Shown here piece by piece: positions 46,491 to 59,493 of a stretch of 64,000 bases of DNA (position 1 is the first letter of the stretch; each line of letters begins with the position of its first letter). The notes under the pieces were generated by a model. That model saw only the letters and a list, made by a program, of their open reading frames with translations. It ran no database searches and was not told the DNA's origin. The translations under genes and the position numbers were made by a program. Origin of the DNA: Silene latifolia (Eukaryota > Streptophyta > Magnoliopsida > Caryophyllales > Caryophyllaceae); NCBI RefSeq assembly GCF_048544455.1, contig NC_133538.1:23732469-23796468 (forward strand), given 5' to 3'.

Positions 46491-46770
46491 GGCGGGAGGT
46501 TTGAGGTGTCAGAAGAAAACACATGTTGAAAGAGACAAGTCAACAGCGGGAATCCTGGAGGACCCTCAAAGAGGCGCGAGCGTCTTGGCGATGGAAGTCG
46601 GCTCTCCTCTTTTTCTGAAAAATGCGCTGATCATTCATGGCGGGAGGTTTGAGGTGTCAGGAGAAAACACATGTTGAAAGAGACAAGTCAACAGCGGGAA
46701 TCCTGGAGGACCCTCAAGGAGGCGCGAGCGTCTTGGCGATGGAAGCCGGCTCTCCTCTTTTTCTGAAAAA
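46491..46770. repeat. Two-copy direct repeat, 148-bp period
   Basis: Copies from 46491 and 46639 both start GGCGGGAGGTTTGAGGTGTC and include GGCGCGAGCGTCTTGGCGAT and GGCTCTCCTC. They are almost identical, so the duplication is recent. It lies directly before the ORF at 46846. Confidence 0.85.
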
Positions 46771-46845
46771 TGTGCTTCCTTGTTTCATCATCCGAAACAC
46801 AAAAACATCTCTTCAAAACCTCTTCTTCTTCCACAAAAATATTTC

Positions 46846-48211
46846 ATGGATGCTTTCGAGAACGCTTTGCGACAATGGTGCCGGGATTTGTCGCCTCCCG
46901 AAAGGTATCAACTCGATTGCATGGGAGTTGGTCAATTGTTGGTGCTTCGTCAAGTCAAGGTGCAACCTTCGTTTCTTGAAGCATGTTCTCGGTTTTGGGA
47001 TTCGAAACATCATGTTTTCGTTTTTCCGAAAGGTGAAATTTGTCCTCTTGCCGAAGAAGTTGGAGTCATTGGTGGGTGGCCGGGTTTTGCTCCGGTGCTT
47101 CCTTCGACTCGGTTGTGCTACAAGGAGAAATTCCGTTCCATGTTGGGCTTGTCAACAAGCGAAGTCAACTTCCTTCTTGCTCCACATGGTGTGGATATAT
47201 TGGCTCTTATCAACATCTTCTCGAATCGGTTAGATGCTAATGTCTCGGAGGTTGCTAGGAGAAGGGCTCTTGCATTTTGCCTTGTCCATGTGTACCTCTT
47301 TGTTGATGTCTTGAAGAAGGAGGGGCCAAGATGCCATGGTAGCATGACCCTTATCCATGTGATTGAGCAAATGGAGCATGGTAGAGATCCATCGTGGTTG
47401 GTGCTTGGAGAGATTATCCAAGCTTTGGACAAGGAAGGCTCTTGTTGAGAAGCTCCCTCTTTTGGGTCGCCAAGGATCCTCCAAGTGTGGCTATTGGAGA
47501 GGCTAAGGTATGTAGAGCCTCCGGTTAATCCTTCTTCTTACTCCTTCCGTCACCTTACCATGAGGAAGAAGTTGTACCCGGATAGTTTTGCTTCCACCGA
47601 GGCCTATTGGGCCGCAAGATTGGCGGAGGAGGGTGGTCCTCATATCCGTTGGGTGGTGCCGTGGTGGCACTTGAGGTCCTTCACGGGGTTGCCCGCTTCG
47701 GGTGCTAGTCCTCGTTCTTTGATGGTGGTGGGTTTGAAGGTTGTTTCCTTCATTTATCCCGAAAGGCTCATGAGGCAAATGGGGCGTCAACAAAAGGTGC
47801 CCGCTCAAGATACTCTTGTCCAAGAGAATGTTTTCCGGAACTCTGAGCTTGTGGAATTCTTCGAAAGGTCGTGGGCCACTCGGCCGCTTTGGGAGGTGCC
47901 AAACCCCGTTGCCACGACATGGGTGACTCCCGTTTATGTCAAGTGGTCACGTGCTCCGTCCTTGGAAGAGAGATCCAAATTCCGTAAGGACGACGTTGTC
48001 GACTTGAAGTACCGAGAGGTTGACAAGGCCAATCGTGCCTTCTTTGAGGAGTATGTTGATGGAGCTACTCCCGATGTGATGAGACTACCGAAGAGGAGGA
48101 GTTCCGGCCCCAAGAATATGGTGGGCCATGTTTTGGCTCATCTTGGTTCGAATATGGGGTCTTGTGCTAGACCGGAGGCCGTCGCCGTCTTAGATCCGTT
48201 GAGGATCCGTA
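46846..48211 (+). pseudogene. DUF7745-like / plant-mobile-domain-like protein, split by a stop
   Basis: From the ATG at 46846 (MDAFENALRQW) the frame reads 'SRFWDSKHHVFVFPKGEICPLAEEVGVIGGWPG', the F-x-F-x-GE-x-x-P-x-x-EEVG signature of the DUF7745 / plant mobile domain family found in Tat/Ogre-type ORF1 proteins and in captured copies. A TGA at 47446-47448 interrupts it. The same frame then resumes ('GSPRILQVWLLERL', 'YPERLMRQMGRQQKVPAQ') as the C-terminal half of the domain. The C-terminus is lost where the FAR1-type sequence begins near 48212. Biochemical function is unknown. Confidence 0.6.
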
Positions 48212-50099
48212 GGCTTCAGGTATCTTTTATACTTTCCTCCTGTTCCATACCCACATTATATGTCTGCAAACATAACCACGCCTCTCAAATAGCTTACCAG
48301 CACATTTGGTGGTGTTATTTTCAAGGTTATATTCGACGAGGAATTTTATGTTTTTCAGTCCATCAATAACCTCATGGTACTCTACTACTCCTTTTGTTGT
48401 CAAACCTCCGACTCCCATGGTTCAGATGGCACGTTTTACTTCTTTTTGAAATTCAGAAAAGATAGCATGTGTGTATACCAGTGATGCATGCACCTCTATT
48501 TGCATTGGGCCTACTTTCTCAACCATACTATACTCATTGTTAATGTCCACCTTCCTCTGTGCATATCTCTGCTGTTCTACAGTAGAATTGAACTTCATCC
48601 AGAACTCGACAAGTGTTCCAAAATGGCTTTCAAACCTTTTAAAGCAACTATTTGAGCTTTCAGATCTTTGAGTTGTCCCCAACAAACATCCCAGTGGTAG
48701 ATCCCAAAAGTAGGCAGGTATCCACTTTTGCCTTATTAAAAAAAATGTATTTCAACCAGCGGTTGTCCTGCAGCCCATGCTATGAAACCACGACATTCCA
48801 GTTTTCTTCAAACTCATGTGGTTCTAAATCAATATCCCAAAAAAAGCATTTATCTCAGTACATATTGATCATTACAGATTGTTCTTCCTACTTTTTCTGG
48901 CAATTTCTGCATGATGTGCCACATGCAGTACTTGTGGATTGCATTTGTGAAAATATTTGGGCATGCTTTTTTAATGCCAGGGCACTGATTTGTGATGATA
49001 TATTGAGGTTGCTTCTGGCCCTTCGCATCTAAAAACTTTCCAAATATCCATTCAAAGGATTCTTAACTCTCAAATTCAAGTAAGCCAGCTCCGAAATTCA
49101 CAGTTTTTTTGTTATGGTCTACTCCTGTGAATGGAGTAAAAACCATGAAGTACTTGTTTGTCCCATAAGTAGGGTCAAAGGAGATTGTGTCTCCAAATAT
49201 TTTGTAGTTGTTTATGGCTTCCTGATCAACCCAGAAAACTTTTGTCAAACATTTGCTCTCATCCAGGTCATAAGCAAAATAGAAACCGTGTGTTTCAGGA
49301 AGCCTTTTGAAATTACCAATGACTATTGAGGCATCATCATCCCCAATGTAACACTTGACATCTTTTTTGATGTTTTTAAAGTCTATCAAAGAGGCTCCCA
49401 CATTCTGATAACCATTTGAGTACTCCTTGAGAATTCTGTAGCTTAATGTTGGGCCTATGTTTAGCTTAGTATGATCAATAATCGTCCTCTTAATGTAATC
49501 ATGGACGTCCCTTGACAGCTTTGGAATTCTCTATTCTTGACAGAGTAAAGAGGGTGATTGTGAACCTCTCTAAACTGGCCCACGATGTATCCGGCCAGTC
49601 GTTCATCTGTTTTTGGACAGCTTCTCAACCTCATCTGCGCCTGGCAACCACATCTTGTCAGTTTATTCATCTTTGGTTGTCTAGTTTTTGGCTTTTTCTT
49701 CTTAGTTGTACTCGAACTGGCAGCTTCATAATTGTTTGATTCAAGACGCAGTTTTATTTTCATATCTCTATGTCCTTGCCTATTACAAACTACTGATTTC
49801 ACGGCGACGCCATCCTTTTGTTTGCCATTTGTGTACTTTCTCACATCAAAACCACAAGCTAATGCATATATGCTATAGAACTCCAGTTCATCCTCCAACT
49901 TAAGAAAGAACATGCCACACTTAGGCGTAAAATAATCCTCAACAGTTCTGATCCACTATTCAGTACCTCCCGGTGTATTGTTGTAATAAAGTATCGGAAT
50001 AAACTCATCTTCTTCGTCTGAACAAGTTGGGGTGGAGAATATGTTGCTATTTGAAGATGCACCAATAGCTACAATTGCATTTTCCCCAACAATAGAGAC

Positions 50100-50520
50100 A
50101 ATTGAAACATCTGGCACAGTAATTGATTACAATCAGAAGAGTGACACCACAATAACATCATAATGATACCACAATGACGTCACACTAATAGTACCATGAG
50201 GCAATTTCACAATAAAAGTAGAATAACAGCAGTTGAGAAACAGATAAAAATCAATATGCTCTATTGCAATAACTAACATCAAAATAACAGTAGAATAACA
50301 GATAAAAATCAATAAAGTCTATTGTAGTAAGATTAGAACAACAGTATAATAATAGTAGTTGAGAAACTTTGTACTGTAATTGATAACAATCAATATATTA
50401 TATTGCAATAACATCACACTATCAGTAAAAATAACATTACAATAACAACACAAGAACACTACTATGAGCATTGATGTTATCTTTTTGGTGAAATGTGAAA
50501 TATCATTAATAATCATAAGA
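50100..50520. repeat. AT-rich degenerate repeat in the intron
   Basis: Repeats of 'AATAACA', 'AGTAGAATAACAG' and 'GATAAAAATCAATA(T/A)' at irregular spacing. No coding content. Confidence 0.6.
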
Positions 50521-50564
50521 GATTACATCACCATACTGTATGTTTACAACAAAAACGTACTACA

Positions 50565-50768
50565 TTAACATAAGTCACTCAAGCCTATTTGTTGTAACCA
50601 CCTTCCACATTTGATCTTTCCCCTGCTGAACTCCATTCTTTGCAATCTTACTTTCAATACATTATGAATCCCCTCAATCAATCTCTTTGGTTGTGGCACA
50701 TATATCTCAACTCGACATCTATTCTTGCTGTCCCAAATGCCATAGACCAATCCAGAAATAGCAGCCAT
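50565..50768 (-). pseudogene. LINE C-terminal fragment inside the FAR1-type intron
   Basis: 'ISGLVYGIWDSKNRCRVEIYVPQPKRLIEGIHNVLKVRL' split here as GIWDSKNR, then P..LI..I..V..RL, follows the pattern at the very end of plant L1 ORF2 (Y.IW..RN...). About 67 codons, no other LINE part. It lies between the first exon and the FAR1 domain. Confidence 0.45.
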
Positions 50769-51239
50769 GACAATCTTTTTATGTAACAGAGACTTATATC
50801 TCTACTTGAAAAGCCATTCTTCCATATTTCCTTGCCACTAGCATTGATGTTATCATATGCTATTGTTCTGTTAGTCTTACGCTGTTCTATTATAACGAAT
50901 GTCTCATATCACCGTGTTATTGTACTGTTATTGTTATGTTACTCCATTTTTTCTCGTCCTATTATAAGTAGAAAGGTTTCGTGTCATTCATGAATGCAGT
51001 CTGCATATATCATCATGTTAGTCCACTTTTAATCTCGTGTTATTACGCTTTTTATCACTGTATAACTGAATTCAATTGAGTAAGTACGAAATAAAGTCAA
51101 AAATCGCACAAATTACATTCATGAATTCCTTATTACCTGTTTCCATTGGTACTGTGGAGTTGATTTCTTGGCTAGTGTTGTTATTAGTTTCGTTCTCCAT
51201 CTTTCATACCTCAGAACAATGAAATCAACAAATTCAATC

Positions 51240-52452
<1,213 letters not shown>

Positions 52453-53823
52453 TGTGACACCCCCATACTCCAAGTGCCTTACCAGGACCACTCAGGTATA
52501 AGAACGTCACCATCTCGGTTTCTCGAGGCAATGACAATCAAAAGACAATAACGAAACATAATTTAAATAGTGATAAAGTTTACGTGATTACAATCCAAAA
52601 CCAAACTGATGAAAGTATAATACATGTTCTCCAAAGGCCTACTAGCTAAACATAATGTCTGACAACAGCGGAAGACTCTTCTAACTGCAAGTGATGACTC
52701 ATCCCAGCTAGCCTATAAGCACCATATCAAACCTGCTCAACAACTGCTCACCATCCCCGAATGGATCACCACAGTTTTATAAAACAAAGACGGGGTCAGT
52801 ACTAATCACACAATAATATAATTACAATCAGACAAGAAATCAACACGGCTCAATCGTCACATCAACCCGAACTCCATCACCAACTCCTCAATACTGACTA
52901 CACAATAAAGTGTGTAGCCCTGCCAGAGTAGCCATCGCAACAGGTTACTCCTCGCCGCCAGTGGGGGGCCGCAGCCGTTCCCACCTAAGCCCCGCTCTTC
53001 TCCATCGAGCGATAAACCCAGATCCATTAATGTGCACATCCTTTCTGTGGCGGGTTCCACAGAAGGCAAATCATAGGCGTGAAGCCACTCCCGCAAGTGA
53101 CTCCACTCAGCCAGGGACGCACCCCGAAGATCACAGATAGATACAATCAACAACAACCAATAATGATAAAATCCAACAACCGTCACAGTACCAATATTAT
53201 ACTTTAACAACAATCACAATCAACACCAAACCACATTATGTGACTAATACTGAGTAGGGAACCCCTACCTGGAATGCAAACACAAGCAGACGATCTCAAC
53301 AGCTGTATCAAAACCTCTTCTCTACGAATCCTCCTCCTATCACATGATCACATAATTACTACTAGCACAACTAACCATAAAAATCCTCAATCCCCCAAAT
53401 TAGGGTTTAAACAAAGTTAATTAAATGCTATAAATTGGTATGCAGATCTTAACCTAGACGCAAGCATCACAAGGACACAAAGAACGATGAAATCCGACCT
53501 CTCAAGCTCCGGGATTTGTCAATAACGCGGATGAAGAGAACAACGTAGTTTTAAACCTCCTTTGAGTGAATTAAATTTATGTAAAGTGTTTAGGGAAGAA
53601 GACGATATAAAATATATACTAATCGGCGTCATTAACAAAACCCATCAAAATATTACCCGTCAACCTAGCTACTCGATCAAGTAACTAACGTACTCGATCG
53701 AGTGCCACTTACTCGATCGAGTACCCTACAGGCATACTGTTTCGTAACTCAAAACACCCTTACTCGACAGAGTAAGGCCCACTCGATAGAGTACCCAGAG
53801 ACTCATAAAAACGTAGTATTACA
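52453..53823 (-). mobile_element. 3' LTR of the chromovirus
   Basis: 1371 bp; minus strand TGTAATACTACG...GGGTGTCACA. Five ACTCGATCGAGT-type palindromes lie at 53671-53792, near the LTR start (U3). Open frames inside, such as 52857-53213, are not supported. Confidence 0.88.
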
Positions 53824-54056
53824 GTCTTCCCTCCTTAAAAAGAACTTCATCCCTGAAGTTCAAACCACAATAAAATAAAAACAGACTACCACACTCCCGA
53901 CACTACAACCAAAACAAAACTCAACACAAAAACTCCGACACATGCTACCAACCCAAACTTAACCCGACACAATCCACTACTAATTACACCAAAAACAACA
54001 TAAAAATATGCAAAAACTCTTTGCGATCATCTCCTACACCCCTAAAAGAATCAAGG
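53824..54056 (-). other. Polypurine tract and 3' UTR of the chromovirus
   Basis: Minus strand TTTTTAAGGAGGGAAGAC ends at the LTR start. 'GAACTTCAGGGATGAAGTTC', a perfect inverted repeat of two 10-base arms, precedes it and matches the 'GAGGACGAAACTTC' position in related elements. Confidence 0.7.
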
Positions 54057-57000
54057 TTACGTCCCCGTAACCATACATACCTGATCAAAAAGAAATGGAT
54101 AGCGCTCTCTCATGGACTCCTCTGCCTCCCATGTAGCCTGCTCAACCTCATGATTAGACCAAAGAATCTTAAGCAAGAGCGTCTCACCATTTTTAGTCTT
54201 CCTAACCTTCCGGTCAAGAATCTGCTTAGGCACCCCAAGGTAAGACAAGGACTCATCTAGCTCTATGTTCTCTGCCTCTAACACATGTGACGGATCACTC
54301 ACATACTTTCGCAGCTGAGATACATGAAACACATTATGCACCCTATCCAAGGAAGACGGTAAAGCCAAACGGTAAGCAACCTCTCCAACCCGGTCTAAGA
54401 TCTCATATGGTCCTATGAACTTCTGACTCAGCTTACCTTTCTTCCCAAATCTCATGACCCCACGCATAGGAGACACTTTCAGAAGAACCTTGTCCCCAAC
54501 CTGAAACTCTATATCCCGGTGATATAGATCTGCATAACTCTTTTGCTTATCCTGAGCTGCTCTCATCCTTTCCCTGATCATCTTAATCTGCTCAACCATC
54601 TCATGTACCATCTCTGGTCCTAAAACCACTGCCTCAGCACTGTCGTCCCAACAAATCGGACTCCTACATCTCCTCCCATATAAAGCCTCAAATGGTGCCA
54701 TGCCAATACTAGTGTGATAGCTGTTGTTGTAGGAAAACTCAATCAAATCTAACCTCTGTTCCCAGCTACCACCAAAATCCATCACACAAGCTCGTAACAT
54801 ATCCTCAAGAGTCTTGATTGTTCTCTCTGTCTAACCATCTGTTGCAGGATGAAATGATGTACTCATCTTCAATGTCGTTCCCAAAGACTCCTGCAACTCC
54901 TTCCAAAACCTTGAGATAAACCTCGCATCTCTCTCAGATACTATGTCTTTAGGCACCCCATGTAACCTTAGCACATTATTCCGATAAGCCATAGTTAATT
55001 GTGCCTTAGTCCATGTATCTTTCATTGGTACAAAATGAGCTGACTTGGTCAGTCAATCTACTATAACCCATATCATATTGTTACCCTGCTGGCTCTTTGG
55101 CAAACCCACGATAAAATCCATGGAAATGAATTCCCACTTCCACTCAGGTACCTCTAAAGACTGAATCTTACCTTGTGGTTGTCGCTGCTCCCCTTTAACT
55201 CTCTAACATGTCAAACAACGGGCCACAAACTCAGCTGTTTCTTTCTTCATCCCAGGCCACAAGAAAGTCTTGTTTAAATCCTTGTACAGCTTGTCACCAC
55301 CTAGATGTACCGAATATGGTGTACAATGTGCCTCTGTCATGATTGTTTTTTTCAGATCCTCGTCATTAGGGACACACCACCTCCCATCAAACCTCAAACT
55401 ACCGTCTGCATGAATAGAGAATCTAGACACCGTCCCTTTCTCTACTCCAGCTCTCCACTCCACCATCTTGGGATCTAACACCTGTTTACTTCGAATATTA
55501 TCGTATAGATCAGGCTGCACTGTCAAATCTCCCATGGCATCCCCTTTCTGGATCATATGTATCCCAAACTTCCCAACCTCATCTCTCAACCTCATCAAAG
55601 ATATAGTTGTACACAAAGAATGTACACTCTTCCTTCTCAAAGCATCTACAACTACATTGGCTTTCCCTTCATGGTAGATAATATCCATGTCATAATCGCC
55701 AATAAACTCCATCCACCTCCTATGTCTCATGTTCAACTCCTTTTGAGTGAAGATGTAATTGAGACTCTTGTGATCTGAAAATACCTTAAAGGTCGCCCCA
55801 TAAAGGTAATGTCTCCAAATCTTGAGAGCAAACACAACTGCACCCAATTTCAGATCGTGTGTAAGATATTTTTCCTCATAAGGCTTCAATTGCCTAGAAC
55901 CATAGGCAATTACTTTACCGTTCTGCATCAACACACATCCCAAACCATTCTTTGAAGCATCTGTATACACTTCAAAGTTCTCACTCCCCTCAGGCAATGC
56001 TAAGATTGGAGCTGTGGTCAAACGCTCCTTTAATGTCTGGAACGCCGTCTCACAACTTTCATCCCAACGAAACCTGTTCTCTTTCCTCATCAAAGTTGTC
56101 ATAGGTCTAGCAATCTTCGAGAAATCTTTCATAAACCGTTTGTAATATCCAGCTAAACCCAAGAAACTTCTGATCTCAGCTACATTCTTTGGTGCTTCCC
56201 ACTTGGTAACTGCCTCAATCTTTGCAGGATCCACAGCTACCCCTTCCTTTGAAATCACATGCCTCAGAAAGGCAACTTTTTCTAACTAGAACTCACACTT
56301 GGACAACTTGGTATATAACTCATGCTCCCTCAAGGTCTGCAACACAATCCTGAGATGCTCCCCATGCTCCTTCTTAGTCTTAGAATAGACTAAGATGTCA
56401 TCAATGAAAACCACCATAAACTTGTCCAAACACTAACTGAAGACTCTGTTCATCAAATCCATAAACACAGCAGGTGCATTAGATAACCCAAATGGCATCA
56501 CCACATACTCATAATGGCCATACCTCGACGTGAAAGTTGTCTTTGGTATGTCCTCCTCTCTAATCTTCACCTGATGGTACCCCGACCTCAAATCAATCTT
56601 GGAAAAGACTGCTGCACCACTCAACTGATCAAACAGGTCATCTACCCTTGGCAAATGATACTTGTTCTTCACCGTTACTTTGTTCAACTCTCTGTAATCT
56701 ATGCACAACCTCGGGCTCCCATCTTTCTTTTTCACAAACAGAACTGGCGCTCTCCACGGTGATACACTAGGTCTAATTTATCCCCTCTCAATCAAATCAT
56801 CTAACTGCTTCCTGAGCTCCTCCAACTCCTTAGGACCCATCCGGTACGGTGCCTTAGAGATTGGCCCCGTCCTCGGTTTCAGCTCAACACTGAAATCTAT
56901 CTCCCTCTTCGGTGGTAACCCCAGAATCTCCTCTGGAAACTCCCCCACAACTGGTATCTTATCAACTGTCGGACTCTCCATCCTGTCATCTCTTACATGG

Positions 57001-58640
57001 CACAAGATCATCGGGCACCCCTTCCTCAGATAGGACTTCAAGGTCACAGCTGCAATCAACTTAACTTTGGGTTTGACAACAAACCCACGATATGACACAC
57101 TAATGCCCTTAGGACCTCTCAGAGACACTTTCTTTTGATGACAGTCTATCTTAGCTTTGTACTTTCCCAATCAATCCATCCCGACTATTATCTCAAAACC
57201 GTCTAAAGGAAACTCTAGCAAGTCTACAGGTATATCAACTTGCCCAACTAACATGGATACATCTCTATACAACCTCCGACACGATACAGACTCACCCGAA
57301 GGTATAAAAACTTCCTCTCTTACAGACTCATACTCTCTCAGACCCAACTGTTTAACATGACTCGAAGATACAAACGACTGTGATGCCCCCGAATGAAATA
57401 AAACAAAGGTATAAACACCATTAACAAGAAAAGTACCGGTGATAACATGAGCGTCGTCCTCAGCTACTTTCTTCTCCATCATTAACAACTTGTCACTGGT
57501 CTTCTGCCCACCTCCCTAGACAGTACTAGCTGAAGTAGCTGGTTTAGCACCCAACCCCTGGTTGTTGTTGGTGTTCGTAGTTGGTTTCTGATAAGAGTTA
57601 CCGCCATTGCGGTTGCCCCCACCGTTGTTGCTCTGACCTCCCCTATTGTTCCATGACCCAGCTGGTCCGTTGCTCTCATAACTCTGTGCCGGACCCTGAG
57701 AAAAGCTTCCCTGAGCCGATCTCTGAAAACCTCCCGGCACCGCACTTGTACACTTAGGTCTCTTGTGGCCCACACCACCACAGTTAAAATAGGTCATTTC
57801 CCAGCTACTACTACTATTCCCACGGCCACGCCCATAGGAAGCCCCAGCCCTAAACCCCGAACCAGATGAATATGCCCTAGCCTGAGTGTGGTTGCCCTTC
57901 TTGTAGTTAGATTGGCCACCACCCTCACTCTCAGCCTTTCTTTTCTCACCACCCCTCTCTCGGGTAATTTCTACCAGCCTCTCAGCTCTCCCAACTCTCT
58001 CATAAGCTTCCTTAATATCCGTAAGGATTCCCACGGGTAACTTCTCCATGATCTTGGGGGTCAGCCCCTTCTCAAACCTCAGAGCTAGGTTCTCATCACT
58101 CAATCCCATATCCTTAGCATACCTAGCCTTCTCATTAAACTGTCGGTAGTACTCAGCCACCGTCATGTCAGCTGTCATCTTAAACCCATCGAACTCCTTT
58201 CTCAGCTTACTCCTCACATGCTCCGGCACGAACTCTCGCCTCATAGCCTTTCTCTACTCTTCCCAAGGAATAGCAGGTAACCCCTGCCTCACATACATAT
58301 ATCTAGCATTCACCTTTACCTTGTCCCACCACTCTCCTGCTGCCTCCCTCAAGTAGAACGCAACTTATTCCACTTTCATCTCATCCGGGCAGTGCACCAA
58401 ATCCAGGATGTTCTCCATCTCTCTGTGCCAATTATCCAGAAGAATTGGATCCCCGGTCCCCTTGTACTATTTTGGGTTAAACCTCGCTATGTAGAGACTA
58501 ATATTTGAGTGATCAACATCCTTATCCTTTCCCACCCTCTTCAAAGCTTCCGTAAGAGCATCTTGGTGCTCCAACATCTTAACTATGTCATCGGTGGTCA
58601 TGCTCTCAGCTCTAGCATAAAGGGCATTTCTCTTGGCGGC
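54057..58640 (-). pseudogene. Chromovirus gag-pol polyprotein, 11 nonsense codons, no frameshift
   Basis: One continuous reading frame in which every domain can be read. Gag (58600-57700) ends in a knuckle whose first Cys is Tyr (YFNCGGVGHKRPKC). Protease (about 57400) has FHSGAS where the catalytic Asp is His. RT (56735-56300) keeps FIDD just after a stop. RNase H (about 55995-55560) has 'YTDASKNGLGCVL'. Integrase (55300-54600) and a C-terminal chromodomain-like segment (54290-54070: 'ILDRKVRK', 'LKILWSNH', 'TWEAEESM') follow. Stops lie at 58467-58469, 58365-58367, 58254-58256, 57516-57518, 57171-57173, 56778-56780, 56433-56435, 56286-56288, 55203-55205, 55053-55055 and 54831-54833. The element cannot make its enzymes. 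Confidence 0.9.
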
Positions 58641-59480
58641 ATATTGTAACTATATAAGAAAAGGTAGATATAAACACGCATACTATAACCCAAAACACGT
58701 ATATCACCTGCACAGACCCCACTCGATCGAGTACCGAAACCCACTCGATCAAGTGCCCAACCTACTCGATCGAGTGCCTCGACTCCAGAACCTAATCAGA
58801 CTCCTGCCCAAAAACATACTCGACCGAGCTGACAAGACACTTGATCGAGCGCCCCCTACTCGATCGAGTGCCCCTATATACTCGATCGAGTACCCAAAAA
58901 CACGGCTCTGTCCAGAAAACATCAAACTACCTACTCGACCGAGTCACACCCACTCGATCGAATGCCTCACCCACTCGATCGAGTGCCCCCACTCGATCGA
59001 GTCATGCAGACTCGTATAAACTACCCGCATGTTCATCTCACTTTCCCAACATAATATACAAGTTTTATAAGTTTAACAAAATAAACATACCTACGCATGC
59101 AAATACACGCAACTCCTTATATAATCATTAAAATGATCTATTCATGTTATCAAAATGCCACATTATAAACATGCAACATACTTTTCATTCAATTCAACAT
59201 GCAAACACGTGTCTTTCAACTTTTATCCATACTTCCAATTCTCCACATCCAACATCCAATAATTCACAACACGTGCTATTAGGTACACATACAGAACAAA
59301 AGACAACACATACGACCCTGACACGTACCCCCATGTGACCGGTTCAAAATTGCAGGGCGAGTTCAGGACTTTAGGACGTCTCCCAAGCCTTTGCATTAGC
59401 TCCTACAACTTTTACCCCGGGTTCATTTTAATTGACTCCCTATGTTCATTAGATTCATTGGTTACAGGTTCGAGGATCGA
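58641..59480 (-). other. Leader of the chromovirus with palindrome array
   Basis: Non-coding stretch between primer site and gag. Eleven ACTCGATCGAGT-type words occupy 58721-59002. The remainder (59003-59480) is AT-rich and unremarkable. The plus-strand open frame at 58633-59019 is a reading of the palindromes. Confidence 0.7.
58721..59002. repeat. ACTCGATCGAGT palindrome array
   Basis: Sites start at 58721, 58743, 58764, 58818, 58839, 58858, 58880, 58933, 58952, 58973 and 58991. Neighbouring sites are 18-22 bp apart, within groups separated by about 53 bp. Most are followed by GCCC or ACCC. Several are one base from perfect. Confidence 0.9.
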
Positions 59481-59493
59481 CGCTCTGATACCA
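59481..59493 (-). other. Primer binding site of the chromovirus
   Basis: Minus strand TGGTATCAGAGCG, complementary to initiator tRNA-Met, three bases from the LTR end GGGTGTCACA. Confidence 0.9.

Larger units (their letters stand above)
48212..51200 (-). pseudogene. FAR1-related / MULE transposase pseudogene with 5' exon
   Basis: Minus-strand order: a short first exon (ATG at 51200, MENETNNNTSQEINST, donor ACAG|GTAATA at about 51136); a FAR1 DNA-binding domain (about 50000-49540: GMFFLKLEDELEFYSIYA, CGFDVRK, CGCQAQM, HNHPL); a MULE transposase core (49401-48850: 'FGDTISFDPTYGTNKY', 'HKYCMWHIMQKLPEK'); 'QRSESSNSCFK' (48670); and a degraded SWIM motif (48227-48340: 'KLFERRGYVCRH', its first CxC reading CAG). 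A stop precedes the FAR1 domain near 49957, and the later blocks lie in three frames, so it is dead. It could be a FAR1-related host gene copy or a Mutator-like transposon; I saw no clear terminal inverted repeats. Confidence 0.8.

Noticed and set aside
46780..46845. Upstream start for the DUF7745-like ORF
   Set aside because: The frame is open, but the first ATG with domain-like sequence after it is at 46846.
58633..59131. Open frames with repeating 'SIEC' / 'LDRV' peptides
   Set aside because: Readings of the ACTCGATCGAGT palindromes in a leader; antisense to the chromovirus.
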